A stretch of 64,000 nt of DNA from Chitinophaga ginsengisegetis (GCF_900168065.1 NZ_FUZZ01000001.1:3220623-3284622); one strand, 5' to 3'; shown: positions 8,698 through 17,892, counted from the first letter of the stretch. Numbers and translations are program-made. The notes: generated by a model not told the origin, from the letters alone.

Positions 8698-9447
8698 TCA
8701 CTTCAGCAGCATCTGCACACCCGCATACAGGATCAGCAAAGCCGTAGCGCCCGCCACCCACCTGGGATTCAGCACCCTCGCACTCAGCCGCGCACCAATT
8801 TGTCCGCCGGCAATAACCGCCAGCAGCAAAGGCCCTGCAAACTTTACATCAAACACAATGGCATGCTTGGCCGCCTGACCGCATAAACCCGCAATAGAAT
8901 TCACGAGGATAAAAAAACTGCTCAACCCGGCAATGTTCTTGGCCGTATCATATTTGCCCAAACGCAGCACCGGCGAAAGATAGATGCCCCCGCCAATTCC
9001 CGTCATACCGGAAAGCAACCCAATGCCGCCGCCAATAACCCCGTACACTATGCCATTCCCTTTATTGGCAGGGATAATAGGCTCTTCTTTCTCAAAAAAC
9101 AAACGGTAGCACATCAGCACCGCCGCCAGTGTAAGCGCCAATCCCAGCAACAGGAAAAAAGTAGCCTGCTTCATAGGCAAGTAACTGCCCACAAAAGCCA
9201 GCGGCACACTTACCAGCGACAACTGCCACGCCTTTTTCAAAGGCAGGTGGCCACTCTTGTAAAAATGATAAACGCCACCGGTTACCACCGCTACATTACA
9301 CAACAAAGCAGTGGATTTCATCAGCTGAAAATCTACTGCCCAAAAGGGCAACGATAAAATAGCCAGGTAGCTGGAACCACCGCCAAAGCCCGCAGCAGAG
9401 TAGGCCAGCGCCACAATAAAAAAGAGGATACAAAGTTCAGGGATCAC
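8698..9447 (-). CDS. TSUP family transporter (TauE/SafE-like)
   Basis: The product has 249 residues, about eight hydrophobic helices and the two related halves of the TSUP (TauE/SafE) family: SAAGFGGGSSYLAILSLPF near residue 20 and the matching LLSGMTGIGGGIYLSPVL near 145. Members export or import small sulfur-containing anions such as sulfite or sulfoacetate across the inner membrane. It follows the MoeB-rhodanese gene by 2 bases on the same strand, so the two are one operon. This suggests a link to sulfur handling, although no substrate can be read from the sequence. It is convergent with moaA with only 4 bases between the stops. Confidence 0.88.
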   Translation of the reverse strand: MIPELCILFFIVALAYSAAGFGGGSSYLAILSLPFWAVDFQLMKSTALLCNVAVVTGGVYHFYKSGHLPLKKAWQLSLVSVPLAFVGSYLPMKQATFFLLLGLALTLAAVLMCYRLFFEKEEPIIPANKGNGIVYGVIGGGIGLLSGMTGIGGGIYLSPVLRLGKYDTAKNIAGLSSFFILVNSIAGLCGQAAKHAIVFDVKFAGPLLLAVIAGGQIGARLSARVLNPRWVAGATALLILYAGVQMLLK

Positions 9448-9449
9448 AG

Positions 9450-10535
9450 TTAGTAAGTTTGCATCTGGTGATCAATAGCACTGGCCCAGGCATGGATGCC
9501 GCCCTCCACATTATACACCCGGTTAAAGCCCAGTTCCGTTAAACGCTGCGCCACGGCGCGGCTTCGCATTCCATGATGACAAAGCACCGCTACCGGTACA
9601 TCATCCGGGATAGCGGATACCTGCTGTAATACACGTCCCATCGGGATATGCACGGATTGCGGAATATGGCAGATCTCCCATTCATCATCCTCCCGCACAT
9701 CCAGCAGCATAAAGGGAGTATCGCGTTGCATCCAGTCGTTTAATTGCTGTACGGATAAAGATTGCACGCCTTCCAGTTCGCAAACTGTTTGCTGGTAGTT
9801 TGTTTGCAAAGAAGTGATTTGCCGGTTAGCCGCTACCGGGGTAATATTAAAGGTAAGATGGGTATTGTTCAGCGTATCGATGGTCATCAGTTGGTTGCGC
9901 AGGGGCGTGCCGATACCGGTAATTACTTTTACCGTTTCATTGGCCATATAACAGCCGATGATACCGGGTAAAACACCGAGCACGCCAATGTCGTTGCAGT
10001 TCAGCATTTCACCGCTTTCCGGCGCCTCCGGGAAAATACAACGATAGGTAGCGCCCTCCTGGTAGTTAAATACGCTCAGTTGTCCTTCGTATTTATAGAT
10101 AGCACCGTATATCAGTGGTTTGCCGGTAATTACACAGGCATCATTTACCAGGTAGCGGGTACCAAAATTATCTGAACCATCCACAATTACATCGTATTCA
10201 GAAAAAAGCGCCAGTGCATTATCTGTGGTAAGCCAGGTATCGTGTATGATGTGGGTTACCTCCGGGTTCAGCTGCTGCAGCCGTTTTACGGCCTGCTCTA
10301 CTTTAGATTTCCCCTGGTCGGCGGTGGTATACAGTACCTGCCGTTGCAGGTTGGTGATGGAAACCACATCATGTTCCACGATGCCTATTTTCCCGATCCC
10401 CATCGCAGTGAGGTATTGCAACACCGGTACGCCGAGTCCGCCGGCGCCAATCACCAGCACTTTTGCCTGTTGCAGTAATGCCTGTTTTGCGGAGCCAAAT
10501 CCTTCCAGTCGTGTTTGCCTGTCATATCTGTCCAT
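9450..10535 (-). CDS. MoeB/ThiF-type adenylyltransferase with rhodanese domain
   Basis: The product has 361 residues in two domains. Residues 1-245 are an E1-like adenylating domain with RYDRQTRLEGFG, the ATP-binding VLVIGAGGLGVPVLQYL near 30, and DGSDNFGTRYLVNDAC near 120. Residues 265-361 are a rhodanese domain with a CHHGMRS active-site loop; its cysteine is residue 319. The enzyme probably adenylates the C-terminus of MoaD and delivers sulfur to it. The paired CxxC zinc motifs of classical MoeB are missing, with only a lone YRCIFPEAP. MoeB and ThiF cannot be separated by eye, but the cluster favours the molybdenum pathway. Confidence 0.9.
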   Translation of the reverse strand: MDRYDRQTRLEGFGSAKQALLQQAKVLVIGAGGLGVPVLQYLTAMGIGKIGIVEHDVVSITNLQRQVLYTTADQGKSKVEQAVKRLQQLNPEVTHIIHDTWLTTDNALALFSEYDVIVDGSDNFGTRYLVNDACVITGKPLIYGAIYKYEGQLSVFNYQEGATYRCIFPEAPESGEMLNCNDIGVLGVLPGIIGCYMANETVKVITGIGTPLRNQLMTIDTLNNTHLTFNITPVAANRQITSLQTNYQQTVCELEGVQSLSVQQLNDWMQRDTPFMLLDVREDDEWEICHIPQSVHIPMGRVLQQVSAIPDDVPVAVLCHHGMRSRAVAQRLTELGFNRVYNVEGGIHAWASAIDHQMQTY

Positions 10536-10652
10536 ACTGCTTCATTTAGACCTTAAAATTAATTGTATTCGGGAGAAATTTTACGGGTGTTTTTTCGGGA
10601 GAAGGGGAATCCGGTCGGAAGCCGCGGTGCAGGTGATCAGGCCATGTGCCCG

Positions 10653-11195
10653 TCAGCGTTTCAGATCCAGGTACATGGTTACCAGGTCTACATAGTTGCC
10701 GTTTTTCTGCATAATACCATTGGGCAGGCGGCCACATTCCATGAAGCCGAAATTGCGGTATAGCTGCATAGCCTTTTCGTTCGTGGAAAAAACATGCAGG
10801 TAGATCAGGCGTAATGCGGCGCGCGATTCTGTCCAGCGCAACATGGCGGTGAGCAGGCGCCGGCCGATACCCATATTATTCCATTGCTTTTCCACAGCAA
10901 TACCTATTTCCGCGGTATGCGCCTTTTTGTGCAAACCGGTATGGTTTACGTTGATAGAGCCAATGATCTGGTCCCTCACAATGGCTACCAGCAACAGCTG
11001 ATTAGGATTGTCGGTATACGACTGGATATAATCCTCTTCAGATGCAATATCCAGCTCCATCGATTCGCTGCGGGTAAAGAGCAGGTAATCCGTTTCCCGG
11101 GTCAGGCGCTGGAAACTGGCCAGCAAGCCTGCTGCATCATTGTGTTCGGGAGGGCGAATGATGAGTTCGTCGCCGGTGGGCAGGAAATGTTTCAT
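10653..11195 (-). CDS. GNAT family N-acetyltransferase
   Basis: The product has 180 residues. It shows the acetyl-CoA-binding signature of the GNAT fold, VEKQWNNMGIGRRLLTAMLRW near residue 100-120, preceded by a strand containing IGSINV. After it comes the usual YLHVFSTNEKAMQLYRNFGF. Such enzymes acetylate amines, peptides or small molecules; the substrate is unknown. The longer frame begins at 11228; the ATG at 11195 (MKHFLPTGDEL) is preferred because the preceding 11 residues are not conserved-looking. It sits between the cofactor cluster and serS as a single gene. Confidence 0.85.
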   Translation of the reverse strand: MKHFLPTGDELIIRPPEHNDAAGLLASFQRLTRETDYLLFTRSESMELDIASEEDYIQSYTDNPNQLLLVAIVRDQIIGSINVNHTGLHKKAHTAEIGIAVEKQWNNMGIGRRLLTAMLRWTESRAALRLIYLHVFSTNEKAMQLYRNFGFMECGRLPNGIMQKNGNYVDLVTMYLDLKR

Positions 11196-11327
11196 AATAG
11201 AATACCGGGTGGAAATTACGAATTCCAAACGACGAATGACGGATTTCAGGCAGCTGTCAGCGGATATTATTCCGTTTACAATCTCCCTGCGAATCCGTCA
11301 TCCGTTAAAGATTATCCGTAATAGTGC

Positions 11328-12596
11328 TTATATCTTGTGGCTGCCGAAATAGCTCTGCAACACGGTCGGTATCTGTATACCTTCCACGGTCTGGTTGTTT
11401 TCCAGCAGGCAGGCCAGGATACGCGGCAATGCCAGGGAGCTTCCGTTCAGGGAGTGCAGCAGCTGCGGCTTACCATTGTTTTCCTTGAACCGTATTTTCA
11501 TACGATTCGTTTGGTAAGCTTCAAAGTTGCTCACAGAGCTTACTTCCAGCCATTTCTGCTGGGCAGCGCTGTATACTTCAAAATCATAAGTGATGGCAGA
11601 AGTAAAGCCCATATCGCCGGCGCATAAACGAAGAATGCGGTAAGGCAGCTCCAGCTGGTTCAGCAACGCTTCTACGTGTGCTACCATTTCATCCAGCGCT
11701 TCGTAAGATTTATCAGGATGCACCAGCTGCACAATTTCTACTTTATCAAACTGGTGAACACGGTTCAAACCACGTACATCTTTACCGTAAGAACCGGCTT
11801 CACGGCGGAAACAAGGCGTATACGCAGTCATTTTCACCGGCAGGTCTGTATCTTTTATGATCTCATCACGGTAAATATTGGTCACCGGTACTTCTGCAGT
11901 AGGGATGAGATAGTAGTTATCCGCGGTAGCATGATACATCTGGCCTTCTTTATCCGGCAGCTGGCCGGTACCGTAGGCAGATGCTTCATTAACCAGGTAA
12001 GGCGGCGCATATTCCGTGTAGCCGTTGGAGGTATTGTAATCCAGGAAGTACTGGATCAGGGCGCGTTGTAAGCGGGCTCCCCTGTTTTTGAAAACAGGAA
12101 AACCACTGCCGGTAATTTTGTTCCCCAGCTCAAAGTCAATCAGGTCGTACTGTTTGGCGAGGTCCCAGTGTGGAACGGCGCCTGCATACAAGTCAGGAAT
12201 TTTACCCCCCTTGCGGATTTCCACGTTTTCTTCCGGTGTTTTACCAGCAGGAACCATGGCAGCGGGCAGATTCGGGAGTTTTACCAGGGCATCCTGCAAT
12301 GCTTTTTCGGTGGCATTCAGCTCTTCATTCACGGGGCCGAGGCGGTCTTTTAAAGCCGCTACAGCAGCACGTTGCGCTTCGCCTTCTTCCTTTTTCCCCT
12401 GGGCCATCAGTTTACCGATTTCTTTGGATAAACTATTTACCTGGGCTTGTGTTTCATCGTATTCGAGGGTTAACTTCTTACGCTTGTCGTCCAGTGCCAG
12501 CACTTCTTCCACTACTTCCAGCTCCTTGAAATTCTTAAATGCCAGGCGCTCCAATACCAACTCTTTATTTTGACGTATAAACGGTACTTGTAACAT
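11328..12596 (-). CDS. serS: Seryl-tRNA synthetase
   Basis: The product has 422 residues, the usual size of bacterial SerRS. Residues 1-110 form the N-terminal coiled-coil arm that grips the long variable arm of tRNA-Ser (alternating Lys/Glu, VEEVLALDDKRKKLTLEYDE). The class II catalytic core follows: motif 2 FRREAGSYGKDVRGLNRVHQF near residue 265, KWLEVSSVSNFEAYQTNRM, and motif 3 LHSLNGSSLALPRILACLLE near 385. It charges serine onto tRNA-Ser, of which one (GGA anticodon) lies at 53 kb. Start ATG is 20 bases after a TAnnTTTG promoter on the minus strand. Confidence 0.97.
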   Translation of the reverse strand: MLQVPFIRQNKELVLERLAFKNFKELEVVEEVLALDDKRKKLTLEYDETQAQVNSLSKEIGKLMAQGKKEEGEAQRAAVAALKDRLGPVNEELNATEKALQDALVKLPNLPAAMVPAGKTPEENVEIRKGGKIPDLYAGAVPHWDLAKQYDLIDFELGNKITGSGFPVFKNRGARLQRALIQYFLDYNTSNGYTEYAPPYLVNEASAYGTGQLPDKEGQMYHATADNYYLIPTAEVPVTNIYRDEIIKDTDLPVKMTAYTPCFRREAGSYGKDVRGLNRVHQFDKVEIVQLVHPDKSYEALDEMVAHVEALLNQLELPYRILRLCAGDMGFTSAITYDFEVYSAAQQKWLEVSSVSNFEAYQTNRMKIRFKENNGKPQLLHSLNGSSLALPRILACLLENNQTVEGIQIPTVLQSYFGSHKI

Positions 12597-12616
12597 GTTG
12601 TATGATCAAATTTTAG

Positions 12617-12624
12617 CAAATATA
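12617..12624 (-). promoter_or_regulatory. Bacteroidota -7 promoter element for serS
   Basis: Read on the minus strand this is TATATTTG, 20 bases before the serS start and just after the nadE stop. Confidence 0.55.
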
Positions 12625-12634
12625 TTAAAATAGC

Positions 12635-14302
12635 TTAACTCAGGTACTTCCCTACAATCGGCACTCTGCGGCCTACACCAAAGGCTTTGGAGGATACCCG
12701 TATAATAGGGCAGAATTGATTTCTCTTGTATTCATTGGTATTTACCATCTTTAAGGCCCGCGAAACCAACGCGGCATCAAAGCCCTGAGCAACTATTTCG
12801 CGCGGTCCCTGACGGCGCTCTATATACTGATAAAGTATCCTGTCGAGGATGGCATAATCCGGTAAACTGTCGCTGTCCTTCTGATCCGGCCGCAGCTCTG
12901 CAGAAGGCGCCTTATCAATAATATTGGCCGGTATAATTTCTTTCTCCCGGTTAATATATCTTGCCAGTGAATACACCTGCATCTTATACACATCTCCCAA
13001 AACACTCAATCCGCCCGCCATATCTCCATATAAAGTACCATAGCCGGTAGACAGCTCACTTTTGTTAGACGTATTCAGCAGGATATAACCAAACTTGTTG
13101 GATAAGCCCATCAGCAGGTTACCCCGTATACGGGACTGCGTATTTTCTTCCGCCACATTAAAAGGCAATCCTTTGAAATAAGGCTCCAGTGTGGTTAAGA
13201 ACGTTTCGTAAATGTCGTTAATGCGGATAATATCATACGGGTTATCCAGGTTTTTGGACAACGCCACAGCATCATCTACAGAGTGACTGGTAGAGTAGGG
13301 AGAAGGCATCAGGATGGCCCGTACATTTTCTTTGCCCAACGCATCGCAGGCAATAGCCAGTGTAACGGCGCTGTCGATACCGCCTGAAGATCCCAGAATG
13401 GCCTTTGTAAAGCCCATCTTGCCAAAATAATCCCGGATACCCAACACCAGGGCATCATAGATGCGATCAATGTTATGGTCAAACACCAGCTCGGTGAGTG
13501 GCGTAAAATCAGCAGGTTTCACCGGCGGCAAGTGGCTGCCAACCAGCTTTTCCAGCTCCATACCATCCATTGCTTCTTCAAAGTAAGGAAGCTCCCTGGC
13601 AATGTTACCCTGCGCATCATAAATGAGGGAACCGCCGTCAAACACAATCTCCGTTTGAGAACCCACAGCATTGCAGTAATACATCGGGATCTTATACTTC
13701 AATACATTGGCGAGAATAATTTCTTTCCGGTCCTCATCATGATCATAATCAAACGGAGAGGCAGAGAGGTTAATCATCACATCCGGCTCCTGTGCAATCA
13801 GCTGATCCATCGGGCAGATACGGTACAGGGGATTATCTCCCAGGTTCCAGATATCTTCACAGATGGTCACTGCCAGCTTCTTCCCTTTAAACGGAATGAT
13901 ATTCCATTCGTAAGACGGCTCAAAGTAACGGTACTCATCAAACACATCGTAAGTAGGCAGCAGGGTTTTATGTACCACCTGCTTTACTTCACCTTCGTAT
14001 AAAAACCAGGCGGCGTTAAACAGGTCTTTCCCTTCCCTTTGCGGGTTACGGGCAGGGCCACCTACCAGCACCGCGATATCTTTGGTATGCGTTTTTATAA
14101 CATCTATCGCGTGATAGCATTGTGCAATAAAATCTTCAAATTCGAGGAAATCGCGCGGGGGATAACCGCATACGCATAATTCTGGAAACACCACCAGGTC
14201 AGCACCCTGGGCCTTTGCCGCATTAATCCCGTCGATAATCTTCGCTATATTCTTTTCAAAATTGCCAATATGATAATTCTGCTGTGCCAGTATAATATTC
14301 AT
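12635..14302 (-). CDS. nadE: Glutamine-dependent NAD+ synthetase
   Basis: The product has 555 residues from the ATG at 14302. It makes NAD+ from deamido-NAD+, ATP and glutamine. The N-terminal nitrilase-type glutaminase domain (1-260) has the Glu-Lys-Cys triad in VVFPELCVCGYPPRD, KTLLPTYDVFDEYRYF and TICEDIWNLG. The C-terminal synthetase domain (about 275-555) has the PP-loop ILGSSGGIDSAVTLAIA and a RPDQKDSDSLPDY segment. The 21 extra residues of the longest frame look non-coding, so the ATG at MNIILAQQNY is preferred. In Bacteroidota nadE is commonly next to gldB, as here. Confidence 0.96.
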   Translation of the reverse strand: MNIILAQQNYHIGNFEKNIAKIIDGINAAKAQGADLVVFPELCVCGYPPRDFLEFEDFIAQCYHAIDVIKTHTKDIAVLVGGPARNPQREGKDLFNAAWFLYEGEVKQVVHKTLLPTYDVFDEYRYFEPSYEWNIIPFKGKKLAVTICEDIWNLGDNPLYRICPMDQLIAQEPDVMINLSASPFDYDHDEDRKEIILANVLKYKIPMYYCNAVGSQTEIVFDGGSLIYDAQGNIARELPYFEEAMDGMELEKLVGSHLPPVKPADFTPLTELVFDHNIDRIYDALVLGIRDYFGKMGFTKAILGSSGGIDSAVTLAIACDALGKENVRAILMPSPYSTSHSVDDAVALSKNLDNPYDIIRINDIYETFLTTLEPYFKGLPFNVAEENTQSRIRGNLLMGLSNKFGYILLNTSNKSELSTGYGTLYGDMAGGLSVLGDVYKMQVYSLARYINREKEIIPANIIDKAPSAELRPDQKDSDSLPDYAILDRILYQYIERRQGPREIVAQGFDAALVSRALKMVNTNEYKRNQFCPIIRVSSKAFGVGRRVPIVGKYLS

Positions 14303-14336
14303 GGTAAAAATATTCGATTCAAAAAAAGTGGGAAAA

Positions 14337-15023
14337 CTAAAAGAATACACCCAGCCGGAGTGCAAAGCTATTCATATTTACCCTTCCGTCGTCCCATTTG
14401 CCGTTACGGGTTACATCCACAAAACCGTTCTGGTAGGTAATGCCGGCCATCCCGGTAAGATTGGCGCCCAGCGGGTATTCTATCCCTGCTCCCAATAACA
14501 TTCCGATGTTGATACGGTTCATTTCCGGTAAGATATTCACCTTATCATAGGTTTGCCCCATAGACACTACATCCGCGCGGCCGGTTATCGGGAAATCGAG
14601 ATAGGTGCCAAACTGCCCCCAGAAACCGATGCCACCTTCATCCGGCGAGGTTTTCAGCTTCAGGGCCAGTGGTATTTCTATATAGGTAAGCTTCATATTA
14701 TATTCAGCAGGATTGGCTTTATAATCGCTCAAACCCTTACCAGCATCATATTTCAGCTTACTGCCGGCCAGTAATACCTGGAACCCCGACGAAAATGCGT
14801 AGGTGCCTTGTTCGTTCAGCTTAAAATCGGCCATCAGACCGAAGTTCAGCCCGGCTTTGGCGCTGTTCCTGTTTACCCCCGATTCCTGTGGCTTCAGGAT
14901 GGAAACCATCGGGCTCACCGTAAACCCAAGCTTCACTTTATCCCTGAAAGAATTACCGCCATATTGAGCCATTCCTGTTTTCGCTACTCCTATTATCGTC
15001 AGTAAAAAGATGATCTTCTTCAT
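14337..15023 (-). CDS. Porin-family outer-membrane beta-barrel protein
   Basis: The product has 228 residues. A signal peptide MKKIIFLLTIIGVAKTGMAQ is followed by alternating hydrophobic and polar strands of an eight-stranded barrel: VKLGFTVSPMVSIL, AGLNFGLMADFKL, IGMLLGAGIEYPLG, and the C-terminal MNSFALRLGVFF with an aromatic last residue as the outer-membrane sorting signal. It fits the 'porin family/outer membrane beta-barrel' class common in Bacteroidota. Ligand or function unknown. It lies upstream of nadE on the same strand with a 34-base gap. Confidence 0.82.
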   Translation of the reverse strand: MKKIIFLLTIIGVAKTGMAQYGGNSFRDKVKLGFTVSPMVSILKPQESGVNRNSAKAGLNFGLMADFKLNEQGTYAFSSGFQVLLAGSKLKYDAGKGLSDYKANPAEYNMKLTYIEIPLALKLKTSPDEGGIGFWGQFGTYLDFPITGRADVVSMGQTYDKVNILPEMNRINIGMLLGAGIEYPLGANLTGMAGITYQNGFVDVTRNGKWDDGRVNMNSFALRLGVFF

Positions 15024-15096
15024 AGATGATGCTAATTCTTAATTTTTTATAATACAAGGTAAATAATAATTTTACCTTAGATGAGTTTTAAGAGTG

Positions 15097-16131
15097 ATGC
15101 AAAGTTACATTAATAAATATACCCTGCTGATAAGTTGCGTGGTAGCCCTGCTGGGCACCGCAGCCTGTAATTCCGGTAATAAAGCGCCGGATGTTAGTCA
15201 TATAGCCATGAACGTTAGTTTGTCGCGTTTCGACTCTGCTCTGTTCACTATTGATACCAACAATATACAACCCGGACTGGCAAAGCTGCATGAAGCATAC
15301 CCGGTATTCCTGCCCCTGTACATTACGGATATCCTTAACCTGGGCGCCTATTCCGACAGCAACGCAGCGGTACTGCAACAACTGCACCTGTTTTTAACCA
15401 CGCCTGATTTCCGGCAGCTGGAAAAAGCTGTATCTGCCAAATACGGCAGTAATTCAACATTGCAATCAGAACTGGAACAAAGCTTCCGGTACGTCAAATA
15501 CTATATCCCGTCTTTCCATCCGCCTAAAGTGGTCACTTTTATTTCCGGTATCGCCAACTATGGCGCTATCACCGTAGATTCCATCCTGGGGATTGGTTTG
15601 GATATGTATATGGGAGAAGACTTTCCACCCTATGCCCAAATCCCTGATTACCCGGATTATATGGTTCACCGCTTTGCTCCTCAATACATTACCACCAATT
15701 GTATGCAGGTAATCCAGCAACAGCTGTATCCCCCTGCACGTAAAAACGGTAACCTGCTGGAACAGATGATGGAAGCCGGCAAGCAACAGTATTTCCTGGA
15801 TAAAGTATTGCCGGAAACACCGGATACTATCAAGCTGGGATATACGAAAAGCCAGCTGGACTGGTGCCGGGAAAACGAGCGGATGATCTGGCAGTTTTTT
15901 GTACAGAATAACCTGGTGTATTCCAGCGACTGGCAGCAGATCAATCATTTTATTGGCGATGGCCCGTCTACACAGGGGATGCCCGAGGGTGCGCCTGGTA
16001 AAATTGCCAATTTTGTAGGATGGCAGATCATAAAAAAGTATATGAGTGAGCACAAGGAGATGACCTTGCAGCAATTAATGGAGTCAAAAGAAGTGACGGA
16101 GATCTTCAAAGCCTCGAAGTACAGGCCCTGA
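15097..16131 (+). CDS. gldB: Gliding motility lipoprotein GldB
   Basis: The product has 344 residues. A lipoprotein signal ends in a lipobox LGTAAC with the cysteine at residue 24. The body fits the GldB family: an opening MNVSLSRFDSALFTIDTNN, then AYPVFLPLYITDILNLG near 75, YYIPSFHPPKVVTFISG near 140, and DMYMGEDFPPYAQIPDYPDY near 175. GldB is needed for gliding and the type IX secretion apparatus in Flavobacterium johnsoniae. The longer frame starts with GTG one codon upstream. It is divergent from the barrel gene and close to nadE, which supports the call. gldC, often next to gldB, is not present; apaG follows on the other strand. Confidence 0.88.
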   Translation: MQSYINKYTLLISCVVALLGTAACNSGNKAPDVSHIAMNVSLSRFDSALFTIDTNNIQPGLAKLHEAYPVFLPLYITDILNLGAYSDSNAAVLQQLHLFLTTPDFRQLEKAVSAKYGSNSTLQSELEQSFRYVKYYIPSFHPPKVVTFISGIANYGAITVDSILGIGLDMYMGEDFPPYAQIPDYPDYMVHRFAPQYITTNCMQVIQQQLYPPARKNGNLLEQMMEAGKQQYFLDKVLPETPDTIKLGYTKSQLDWCRENERMIWQFFVQNNLVYSSDWQQINHFIGDGPSTQGMPEGAPGKIANFVGWQIIKKYMSEHKEMTLQQLMESKEVTEIFKASKYRP

Positions 16132-16162
16132 CAAGAGAATTACAGGCTAAACGAAAACGGAA

Positions 16163-16549
16163 TTAATTCAGTTTAAAAGGAACGACCATCTGGAACTCAG
16201 GAATTTTCACTTCCAGTATTTTCTTGTCCAGCTGGTTTTCCATTTGATAAGTACCGTACATCTTGCCGATCTCAGTCCGTAGATTGGATCCCGAGACGTA
16301 CTGATAAGTTTCACCCGGCGCCAGCAGTGGTTGAACACCCACAACACCTTCTCCTTCTACTTCACGGTGTGTGCCATTGGAATCAATAATGTACCAGTGA
16401 CGGCGAAGCAGTTTGATCGGGAAAATGTTGTTGTTCTCAATGGTAATACGGTAAGCAAACATGAATTCGCTTCCAATAGGATTTGAATAATCCGGCTGGT
16501 AGAATGTTTCCACGCTGATGGTGATGCCCTCTGTTACCTTCTTAACCAT
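16163..16549 (-). CDS. apaG: ApaG domain protein
   Basis: This product of 128 residues is a full-length ApaG (DUF525) protein with an immunoglobulin-like fold. Key segments are GITISVETFYQPDYSNP, the FAYRITIENNNIFPIKLLRRHW stretch (20 of its residues match the family pattern by eye), VEGEGVVGVQPLLAPGETYQY near residue 80, and a C-terminal QMVVPFKLN. ApaG was linked to cobalt and magnesium tolerance in Salmonella; its molecular role is still unclear. It is a single gene, convergent with gldB with a 31-base gap. Confidence 0.93.
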   Translation of the reverse strand: MVKKVTEGITISVETFYQPDYSNPIGSEFMFAYRITIENNNIFPIKLLRRHWYIIDSNGTHREVEGEGVVGVQPLLAPGETYQYVSGSNLRTEIGKMYGTYQMENQLDKKILEVKIPEFQMVVPFKLN

Positions 16550-16621
16550 AAAATCAACCTTTAACGTAAAAATAAGAAAAATAAAACCAGTGACTGGAAA
16601 ATTTCTGACTTTAACGATTCT

Positions 16622-16948
16622 TTAGACTATTTCAACATCATCCAGTATAGCGGGATCTTCCTCTGAGGCCCTGGCAGCCACCTCTAATGCGTTGTTATAG
16701 TAGCCTCTCCGCAGGTATTCAGACAAATATCTCCATAAAAAGCCAAAAAAGCCCAGATGCTGGTATTGTTTGATATGACAAGCTTCATGCCGCATCCAGG
16801 CTATATCCGCTAAAAAGCGCTCCCGGGACGCTCCATGCAAATGGATGGTGCGCCCCAGGACCATGGCTACAGACTGCACCCGCATGAAGCGGGCGGCTAT
16901 TTTGGCTAACCATGAATTTTCACGTATGCGGCATTTTATTTTTTCCAA
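16622..16948 (-). CDS. DUF4157-like small metalloprotease-fold protein
   Basis: The product has 108 residues. The central segment MRHEACHIKQYQHLG carries an HEACH pattern, which is the HExxH zinc motif of metallopeptidases and matches the DUF4157 family. The remainder is basic at the N-terminus and has one hydrophobic stretch, FFGFLWRYLSEYLRRG. The start is a TTG that overlaps the end of the DUF5777 gene by 13 bases. A ggaag sequence sits a few bases upstream of that TTG, and no in-frame ATG fits before residue 22. Translational coupling to the DUF5777 gene is likely. Whether it is an active peptidase is not known. Confidence 0.7.
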   Translation of the reverse strand: MEKIKCRIRENSWLAKIAARFMRVQSVAMVLGRTIHLHGASRERFLADIAWMRHEACHIKQYQHLGFFGFLWRYLSEYLRRGYYNNALEVAARASEEDPAILDDVEIV

Positions 16949-17880
16949 TCTTTCTTCCCGAATAACGTAAATCTACGGGAAATATTGAAACCCCACCGGA
17001 ATTGCCCCTGTAACCAGGAAGTAGTGGTTTCAGGAATAAACTGACTTTCCTGTATGGCAGTGGAATTGGTAAAAGTAATGCTGAATACGTGACCACCGGT
17101 TTCTATTTCCAGTCCAACGGCCAGCGGGTTGTAAAAAGAGAGACCCCGGGCAGATTTGAAATAGTCCTTGCTTTCCTGGGAACGGAACGGATAATAGTAT
17201 TCTGCCAGGAATCCCATTCTTTTGCTGAGCTTCAATCTGCCGGCGGCTCCCAGGGCAAACATATTATTCATGTCCATGTATGCCACATGGTTACGGTGTA
17301 CATAAGTAGGCGACAGGGTAAGCGATAACTTATCGCCAAATTTCCTTGATACAATCGCCTGGGCTACATACATGAGCCGGTCGGCGCCATCCTCGAAATA
17401 AGCCGCCGACGTTTTATCCGTGGCAGAAGGCATCCCGCTGATCACTGCATTGCCAAATACCGCCAGTGATAGTGGCACATGATTGTCGGTGGTTTGCTGT
17501 AAAAAGCGGTACTTCACCAGCCCTTCGTACAACTGCTGCAAATCCCCGCTGCCTTTAGTCCGGCTGATACCCACCATCAGGTTGTCGCTCACACCGTATT
17601 CAAAAGCAATGCGGATATCCGTAGAATTATCCGTACCGAAAAATGTTTTGGTACCGCCAAACTCGCCACCAGCGTCGCCAAAGCGGTGTGTAACGCGGAA
17701 GTCCAGTTCATGCTTGCGCAGCATTTCAGTCGACTGCCCCTGCACAATGCGGGTACTTTTATACGTATCCCTCACTTTGGTATGACCGGTGGCCGTAGAA
17801 TCAAAAAGTTTGTCGAGGCCCTGTGCATGTGCAAATACAGAGAGCACGCAGCATAATAAGATGGTTGATATATACTTCAT
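16936..17880 (-). CDS. DUF5777-type outer-membrane beta-barrel protein
   Basis: The product has 314 residues. A signal peptide MKYISTILLCCVLSVFAHAQ is followed by a mature N-terminal region (STRIVQGQSTEMLRKHELDF) and barrel-like strands such as DFRVTHRFGDAGGEFGGTKTF, DIRIAFEYGVSDNLMVGISR and a C-terminal LQGQFRWGFNISRRFTLFG. The conserved THRFGD and FEYGVSDNLMVGI motifs fit the DUF5777 barrel family of Bacteroidota. It is the third gene of a unit with a cytochrome-like lipoprotein and a YceI protein (12-base gap to yceI). Function unknown; a role in binding small hydrophobic or redox compounds at the outer membrane is only an inference. Confidence 0.78.
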   Translation of the reverse strand: MKYISTILLCCVLSVFAHAQGLDKLFDSTATGHTKVRDTYKSTRIVQGQSTEMLRKHELDFRVTHRFGDAGGEFGGTKTFFGTDNSTDIRIAFEYGVSDNLMVGISRTKGSGDLQQLYEGLVKYRFLQQTTDNHVPLSLAVFGNAVISGMPSATDKTSAAYFEDGADRLMYVAQAIVSRKFGDKLSLTLSPTYVHRNHVAYMDMNNMFALGAAGRLKLSKRMGFLAEYYYPFRSQESKDYFKSARGLSFYNPLAVGLEIETGGHVFSITFTNSTAIQESQFIPETTTSWLQGQFRWGFNISRRFTLFGKKDWKK

Positions 17881-17892
17881 GGATTGATGTTA

